This document shows positions 35,834 through 40,800 of a stretch of DNA of 40,800 bases, in pieces. This stretch comes from Lentisphaeria bacterium (GTDB lineage: Bacteria; Verrucomicrobiota; Lentisphaeria; Victivallales; Victivallaceae): NCBI GenBank assembly GCA_017508285.1, contig JAFVZG010000015.1, forward strand, positions 1-40,800. Reading direction: 5' to 3'. Position numbers and translations under genes: made by a program. The notes beneath the pieces were generated by a model. The model did no database searches and was not told the DNA's origin. It saw only the letters and a program-made list of their open reading frames with translations. Numbering within the stretch: position 1 is the first letter of the stretch; each line of letters starts with the position of its first letter.

Positions 35834-36624
35834 TTGCCTGCCGCCGGAAGTTTCGGAGCCAATCGCTGAAACTCGCCGGTCAACTCCGCTTCAGTCAGCT
35901 TCTTATCAAAAATCCTGACTTCATCGACCAATGTCTGCCCCGGATCACTGCCGCCGAAGTGTTCGCCGATCGCAAGAGTATAGAAATCTCCTTCCAAAGG
36001 AGTTTTCAAAGCCGCCATCGCTTTGCTCACCCCGTCAAGGTGCAGCTGCACCGCCCGTTCATTCCATGAAACGGTGATCTGATGCCACTGCCCCGGTTTC
36101 CACGAGGGAACACGGGTAAAGATGACCGTTGCCGCCTTGCTGTTACTCAGAGGGCCGAGATAGACCGCCAGACGGGATTGGTAGGGTATGCGGTAGATCA
36201 AAAGCCGCTGACTGCCGGGACCGGAGGCGGAAACGAATACATGCTGATTTTTGTCATTGCCGAACCAGTTTTCCGGCTTGATCCAGAAACTGATGGTACA
36301 CTCTTTACCATTCATCGCCGGAACCGGTTTGTAAAATACACTGTGGGTATTGCCGCTCTTATCCCTGCCGGAAGCAAAGGCATTACCGGCAAGCCCCGGC
36401 ACCAGCAGTTTATCGGCAGTGACTTTACCGGACTTTTGGGAGAGGACTCCTTTCATTCCGACCGCTTCCTGATTGCTGTCACCTGTCGTCACTGAAGCAC
36501 TGCCGGTGCCGCCGTAATTCGCCTGAAGCGTCTTGTCAAACGATATATAATATACCGGTTCAGCGGCGGTAAGCAATACTGCCGATGCCATTGATGCGGC
36601 GACTGCCATAAATGATTTTTTCAT
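35818..36624 (-). CDS. Secreted LamG-domain protein (internally deleted paralogue)
   Basis: A 268-residue product: signal peptide (MAVAASMASAVLLTAAEP) then one LamG-like concanavalin-fold domain (about 24-258). It corresponds closely to the first 260 residues of the neighbouring 1286-residue protein (shared stretches include SGKVTADKLLVPGL, PVPAMNGKECT and RLLIYRIPYQSRLAV). The remaining thousand residues are missing. The frame ends 9 codons into unrelated-frame sequence that is the remnant of the original C-terminus. The start has AGGAG upstream. A secreted carbohydrate-binding fragment could still be made, so I keep it as a coding region, but it is likely a decaying gene. Confidence 0.72.
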   Translation of the reverse strand: MKKSFMAVAASMASAVLLTAAEPVYYISFDKTLQANYGGTGSASVTTGDSNQEAVGMKGVLSQKSGKVTADKLLVPGLAGNAFASGRDKSGNTHSVFYKPVPAMNGKECTISFWIKPENWFGNDKNQHVFVSASGPGSQRLLIYRIPYQSRLAVYLGPLSNSKAATVIFTRVPSWKPGQWHQITVSWNERAVQLHLDGVSKAMAALKTPLEGDFYTLAIGEHFGGSDPGQTLVDEVRIFDKKLTEAELTGEFQRLAPKLPAAGNGLHR

Positions 36625-36649
36625 CTTTCTGCTCCTTTTGCTCTATATG

Positions 36650-39600
36650 TCATCTTTTGAATAAGAATAATTCTCCCTCTCTGGGAACTAAACTTACCGT
36701 CATTTTATCTCCCTGCAACTGATAATTTTTCCCGGTAAATATAGCATTACATTTCAGGTTATTCAAGTTGAATTTACCGTCAAAGGTCAAAGTTACAGTT
36801 ACCGGCTTATCTGAATCATTCAGCACCGCCGCCAGCGCATTGCCGTTATTGGTGTAAAGTGCCGCCAATGCGCCGTTATCAGCTTTCACCGCCGGATTTG
36901 CCGCCCACCACGGATGAAACTCCGGACGGGTGCTGCCCAACTGGTCAAACGCGGCATAGATCTCTCCGGGACGCCTCTTGCCGCAGTAATAATATGCCGA
37001 CAATCCGCAAACCAACTCATAAGTCAGGAAATGACGGACCGCCAGATCAACAGCCGGTTCATCAAAAGAGAACGTTTTCAGCTTATCCGGCAGGAAACGG
37101 CCGACAGCCTGACTGAATTGTCCGATAAGTGCAACCGATGCTTCGTTGGTACGGGTACCGTAAGCAATTCGCATAAGCTCAGGATCAAGCACATTGAAGT
37201 AACTTATTTTCCCTTTATTCAGCAGGCGATCTTCATACATCTCACCGGCGGCGATCACATCAAAGTAAGAATCCGCCGGAGTACGGGTCGAAATCAAATG
37301 CCCGATGATGAATGTATCCGGATTTTTCCGGCGAACCATATGCCATACTCTGCGGTAGAATTCACGCAAAGGCAACAAATCATTGTCATGATGCTCATAC
37401 CCGAATTCATCCACCCAGACACAACCGTGGAGCTTATTTCCGCAGCTGCGGGGCCAGGAAAGGTCAAAATAAAGATCACGAACATCGACATGAGGATTAT
37501 CAAGATAATACTTCATGGAATCAATTTGAAAATCCAGGTAGTTCCGGCTGTTCAAACACCCGTAAGTCCACGCTTTTGGCTTCTTACTGAAGTCTGAACT
37601 TTTACCGGCATAATTACCCAGCACAGGTGAAGAATTGTGCCATAAATCACCAAAATAATTCCATTCAGCAGAATAAGCCCCTGCCCCCTTGGGAGCAAAA
37701 TAATACTGGAATGTGACATCTTTGGCAGTATATGGTTTAATGATCATCCGGTAGTGATATGACCACTTTTTCAAATCATCCAGCTGCCCCGGACGCATGG
37801 TATTGAAATAACGGGGGACATTGAATACCACCATATTGTTGATCCGGTCGCGGATATTCCACGGTTTCGGATTCAAAGGTTTGGTCGGGGTCGGCTGCAG
37901 ATAAAAACTGATTTGACGCTCTTTCCGGTCTTTGATCGGAGAATCAACCAGATTGAGAGAAATCAGTACTTCATCTTTGTTGCCGGCAATACTCATTGCC
38001 CGACGCTTGTCTTTTACATATCTGCCGCGATGAGTATGGGTGCCGCCGCAAATACCTATATCATTACCGCCGCACCAGAAAAAAGGATTGGCAACCGGAT
38101 CAATATAAAATTGGAAATCACTTTTACCGATAAAAGAAATCTTTTCAAAGCAATTGTTGTTGTCATCAAAGCCATCTGCATACTTACGGTCAAGCGGCAA
38201 TTCCAACACCAGAGAAGCCGGTTTTACAGCTCCATCAGGAAGTTTGACCGTAAACCAGACCACACCGTCATATTCAGCAAAAGCCGTAACTTCCACCGAC
38301 TTATCCCTGGCAAGCAGAGTATAGGTCACGGAATCCGGTTTGGCAACGGTATTAACAATATCAAACTCAAGAGCTTTACCATTGAATTTCAATGCGACCG
38401 GGCGGTTGAGCAACTCTCTGTTCTGTGAAATAATGGAGGAGATCAAGGCTTCGCCGCCAAATTTATAATTTCTGCCCCAGCAGTAAAAAGTACCGTTTAC
38501 ATCTTTCACCGGAGTCCACGGCGGAGGAACTTCATCGGAAATACCGGCAGATGTACCTGCCCACATCCCCTCTCCCTGCGGGATCATATAGATATCATTT
38601 TCACTGAAAAGATATTTACCGTCAGGATCAAAAATCTGCTGCTCGATGTGATAATCTCCCGGCACGAGAGAAGCGATGCTCATACGAACTTCAACAAACG
38701 GTACCGAATCATTGATTTTCACACTCTTTTCATAAATCTTTCTGGTCTTAGCCCGATCAAAAAAAATCACATTGACCTGACATTCACCGGCATCCAACCG
38801 TTGATTTTTGAAAACAGACACAAGCTGTTTCTGTTTGATATCCGTGTATATATGGCTCAACAAAACCGGTTGAGATGTGCCGCAGGGAATAGTATTGCGG
38901 TAGAATACTTTACCGTTTAATTCAGCAGAAATTTTCAACAGAGGTTTTTCCGGCAGTCTTTCTCCGGTAATAACACCTTTGCGTCCGGAAGCGGCGGGCA
39001 GCTCAACAAAAGTTTCCCTTTCAAACGCATAAAGAGGAGCCGGAGCTTCTGCCCGGACTTTCAATTTGCCGCCTGTTTGAGAGAGAGCTTCAAAACGCAT
39101 ATCAAGTTTTCCATCACCGGGAGTTCCCAGCGAATTAAGATGAAAATCCGGAGTATCAGCAGAGAATGTTACCGGAATAAAGTGTTCCACTTCAGCATAT
39201 TGAGAACGCACTCCTGCCAGAGTATTACGGGAAACAGGAGTATTACGGCACACATTTATTTTAAGTTGACAATTATCCGGAACCGTTATCCCCAGTGATT
39301 TCCAAGGAATCGCCGCCTCAAAGATCCAAACATCATTGTCGATTTTTGAAGCAGTTCTGACTCCAGGAGCATTCCATGAGGCGTTATCGTTCAATCCATC
39401 ATAGCATACCCCGGCAGAATTGAAAATCAATTGATGCAATTCTGATTTATCTTTACCGGTATCGATTAGCAATTCGACAGAATCATCCAACCACACCTTA
39501 CTGTCATGACCTGTTGCGGAAGTTTTCAAAGATTTACCTGGAGAAAGAAATCCGACATATAAATTTTCATCATCATAACTGAATGCAGCCCGCATATCCT

Positions 39601-40510
39601 CAATGCAAAGCGACCTTGAACGCAACTCCCTCATTCCGACAGTGGAAAACGGATATTCCCCCGAAGCAAATGTACCGTCGATTTTAACGGTACGTTTGCC
39701 GACATTGATTTCAGCCGGTACAGCAGCTGCCGGCAGCTCCGGAGCCAATCGCAGAAATTCCTGCTGCAAATCTTTTTCTGACAATTTCTTATCAAAAATC
39801 CGCAATTCGTCGATCAAAGTCTGACCGGGATCACTGGATCCAAAATGTTCTCCGATCGCAATCGTATGAAAATCACTCTCCAGCGGAGTTTTCAAAGGCG
39901 ACATAGCCTGACTTACACCATCAAGGTGAAGCTGAAGAGCCCGTTCATTCCATGAAACAGTGACCTGATGCCACTGACCAGGTTTCCATGAAGGCACCCT
40001 GGTAAAAACCACAGTGGCAGATTTGGAATCATTCAAGTTGCCAAGAAATACCGCAAGCCGTGATTGATATGGTATGCGATAGATCAACAACCGCTGTGAA
40101 CCGGCTCCGGAAGCTGACACAAAAACATGCTGATTTTTATCATCTCCCATCCAGTTTTCCGATTTGAGCCAAAAACTGACAGTACACTCTTTGCCATTCA
40201 TAGCCGGAACCGGTTTATAAACAGCGGTGTGGATATTTCCATAAGCATCTTTGCCGGAAATAAAAGCGTTGCTTTTCAATCCCGGAACCAACAGTTTATC
40301 TGCTGTGACCTTGCCGGATTTTCTGGTCAATACTCCCATCATACCGACAGCCCCCTGCTCACTGTCAACAGTCGTTACCGAAGCAGTGCCAGTTCCACCG
40401 AAATCAGCCTGTAGGGTCTTGTCAAATGAAAGGTAATAGGCCGGTTCAGCAGCAGTCAACCAAACTGCTGATGCCAATATACCCAGCAGACAAACAGGTT
40501 GTTTTTTCAT
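36650..40510 (-). CDS. Very large secreted LamG-CBM9-glycoside-hydrolase-like protein
   Basis: A 1286-residue secreted protein. Signal peptide to about residue 21; LamG domain (about 22-255); CBM9-like sugar-binding domain (about 265-450, with SYDDENLYVGF and DDSVELLID); a beta-rich region (about 450-860); then a TIM-barrel-type domain (about 890-1200) with KPYTAKDVTFQYYFAPKG, VDVRDLYFDLSW and GCVWVDEFGYEHHDND; a small beta domain ends it. The barrel resembles the GH123/DUF6067 group, but I cannot confirm the family or activity. It probably binds and cleaves complex polysaccharides outside the cell. The ATG at 40510 follows GGAAGA and a signal peptide starts there. A sister gene ends 20 bases upstream and another lies 25 bases downstream. 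Confidence 0.78.
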   Translation of the reverse strand: MKKQPVCLLGILASAVWLTAAEPAYYLSFDKTLQADFGGTGTASVTTVDSEQGAVGMMGVLTRKSGKVTADKLLVPGLKSNAFISGKDAYGNIHTAVYKPVPAMNGKECTVSFWLKSENWMGDDKNQHVFVSASGAGSQRLLIYRIPYQSRLAVFLGNLNDSKSATVVFTRVPSWKPGQWHQVTVSWNERALQLHLDGVSQAMSPLKTPLESDFHTIAIGEHFGSSDPGQTLIDELRIFDKKLSEKDLQQEFLRLAPELPAAAVPAEINVGKRTVKIDGTFASGEYPFSTVGMRELRSRSLCIEDMRAAFSYDDENLYVGFLSPGKSLKTSATGHDSKVWLDDSVELLIDTGKDKSELHQLIFNSAGVCYDGLNDNASWNAPGVRTASKIDNDVWIFEAAIPWKSLGITVPDNCQLKINVCRNTPVSRNTLAGVRSQYAEVEHFIPVTFSADTPDFHLNSLGTPGDGKLDMRFEALSQTGGKLKVRAEAPAPLYAFERETFVELPAASGRKGVITGERLPEKPLLKISAELNGKVFYRNTIPCGTSQPVLLSHIYTDIKQKQLVSVFKNQRLDAGECQVNVIFFDRAKTRKIYEKSVKINDSVPFVEVRMSIASLVPGDYHIEQQIFDPDGKYLFSENDIYMIPQGEGMWAGTSAGISDEVPPPWTPVKDVNGTFYCWGRNYKFGGEALISSIISQNRELLNRPVALKFNGKALEFDIVNTVAKPDSVTYTLLARDKSVEVTAFAEYDGVVWFTVKLPDGAVKPASLVLELPLDRKYADGFDDNNNCFEKISFIGKSDFQFYIDPVANPFFWCGGNDIGICGGTHTHRGRYVKDKRRAMSIAGNKDEVLISLNLVDSPIKDRKERQISFYLQPTPTKPLNPKPWNIRDRINNMVVFNVPRYFNTMRPGQLDDLKKWSYHYRMIIKPYTAKDVTFQYYFAPKGAGAYSAEWNYFGDLWHNSSPVLGNYAGKSSDFSKKPKAWTYGCLNSRNYLDFQIDSMKYYLDNPHVDVRDLYFDLSWPRSCGNKLHGCVWVDEFGYEHHDNDLLPLREFYRRVWHMVRRKNPDTFIIGHLISTRTPADSYFDVIAAGEMYEDRLLNKGKISYFNVLDPELMRIAYGTRTNEASVALIGQFSQAVGRFLPDKLKTFSFDEPAVDLAVRHFLTYELVCGLSAYYYCGKRRPGEIYAAFDQLGSTRPEFHPWWAANPAVKADNGALAALYTNNGNALAAVLNDSDKPVTVTLTFDGKFNLNNLKCNAIFTGKNYQLQGDKMTVSLVPREGELFLFKR
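36761..36919. repeat. 159-base near-identical block, copy in complete gene
   Basis: Matches 40642-40800 at 158 of 159 positions (one A/T difference, at 36792 versus 40673). The block encodes the segment FHPWWAANPAVKADN through FDGKFNLN of the hydrolase-like paralogues. Sequence on the 3' side of the genes diverges at once. The match may extend beyond the window. Confidence 0.9.
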
Positions 40511-40530
40511 AATTTTCTTCCATTTTACAA

Positions 40531-40800
40531 TCACTTCCCGAACAGGAAAAGTTCTCCTTCCCGTGGAGCAAGAGTAAGTACAAGTTTTCGTCCATTGAGC
40601 TGATAATTTTTCTTGGAAAATACCGCACTGCACTTCCGGTCATTCAAGTTGAATTTACCGTCAAAGGTCAATGTTACAGTTACCGGCTTATCTGAATCAT
40701 TCAGCACCGCCGCCAGCGCATTGCCGTTATTGGTGTAAAGTGCCGCCAATGCGCCGTTATCAGCTTTCACCGCCGGATTTGCCGCCCACCACGGATGAAA
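40531..40800 (-). CDS. 3' end of another LamG-hydrolase-family paralogue (partial)
   Basis: Only the last 89 codons are inside the window; the gene continues off the right edge. The encoded end reads FHPWWAANPAVKADNGALAA through TFDGKFNLN, nearly identical to residues 1198-1250 of the complete neighbour, then LAPREGELFLFGK. The C-terminal 35 residues differ far more (NDRKCSAVFSKKNYQLNGR). The size and N-terminal domains of this copy cannot be seen. It is 20 bases upstream of the complete gene in the same direction, so they likely form one tandem operon. Confidence 0.88.
   Translation of the reverse strand, partial: FHPWWAANPAVKADNGALAALYTNNGNALAAVLNDSDKPVTVTLTFDGKFNLNDRKCSAVFSKKNYQLNGRKLVLTLAPREGELFLFGK
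40642..40800. repeat. 159-base near-identical block, copy in partial gene
   Basis: Second copy of the block at 36761-36919, offset 3881 bases. One mismatch; it reaches the window edge, so its true length is unknown. Confidence 0.9.

Overview
The window looks like chromosome of a Gram-negative, PVC-type bacterium, most likely a lentisphaeral (Victivallis-like) lineage. The reasons are a divergent ftsA-ftsZ pair, a DWG-type Ser/Thr kinase, a cytosolic GH36 enzyme beside very large secreted LamG/CBM9 glycoside-hydrolase-like proteins, an HTH-ROK regulator, and an LptF/G permease (so an outer membrane). The taxonomic call is inference. I see no rRNA, tRNA, CRISPR array, prophage or transposase, and no stretch over 300 bases lacks a gene.

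Layout. 1-163 is intergenic: a hairpin and one copy of a 29-base repeat precede a MATE exporter (+). From 20733 back to 1588 nearly everything lies on the minus strand, in transcription order: tig, clpP, clpX, a Ser/Thr kinase, dxr, a GT39-like membrane glycosyltransferase, a small secreted protein, ftsA, ftsZ, a proline/valine-repeat secreted protein, lepB, a BrkB/YihY membrane protein, metY, a metallophosphoesterase, a second GT39-like protein, mnmA and nudC. Many joints overlap or are only 3-20 bases apart. ftsA and tig have their own good sigma-70-like promoters. A plus-strand lipoprotein gene follows, then clpC with a zinc-ribbon gene coupled behind it, then dapB-ROK-pdxB-MFS (minus). Divergent to dapB is an LptF/G-type permease, followed by an orphan peptide-type ABC solute-binding protein and ung (+). 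Next come a thioredoxin-like gene, an EamA-type transporter and a GH36 alpha-galactosidase (minus).

The right end (35.6-40.8 kb) is a tandem family of secreted LamG-CBM9-glycosidase-like genes. One copy enters from beyond the window, one is complete (1286 aa), and one has lost about 3 kb of its middle and is frame-disrupted.

How the genes work together. tig/clpP/clpX/clpC form a protein folding and degradation module. ftsA/ftsZ are a division pair standing apart from any recognisable mur/fts wall-synthesis genes. The right end is a polysaccharide-degradation locus, with secreted hydrolase-like proteins, a cytosolic alpha-galactosidase and a small-molecule transporter.

Most notable sequence observations: (1) a kinase whose VAIK lysine is missing while a lysine sits in the glycine-rich loop, as in eukaryotic WNK kinases; (2) an FtsZ that keeps the FtsA-binding tail but has altered GTP-binding and GTP-hydrolysis residues; (3) a thioredoxin with WHGPC in place of WCGPC; (4) the decaying tandem hydrolase array, with a 159-base block 99% identical between copies; (5) a palindrome over the clpC -35 element.
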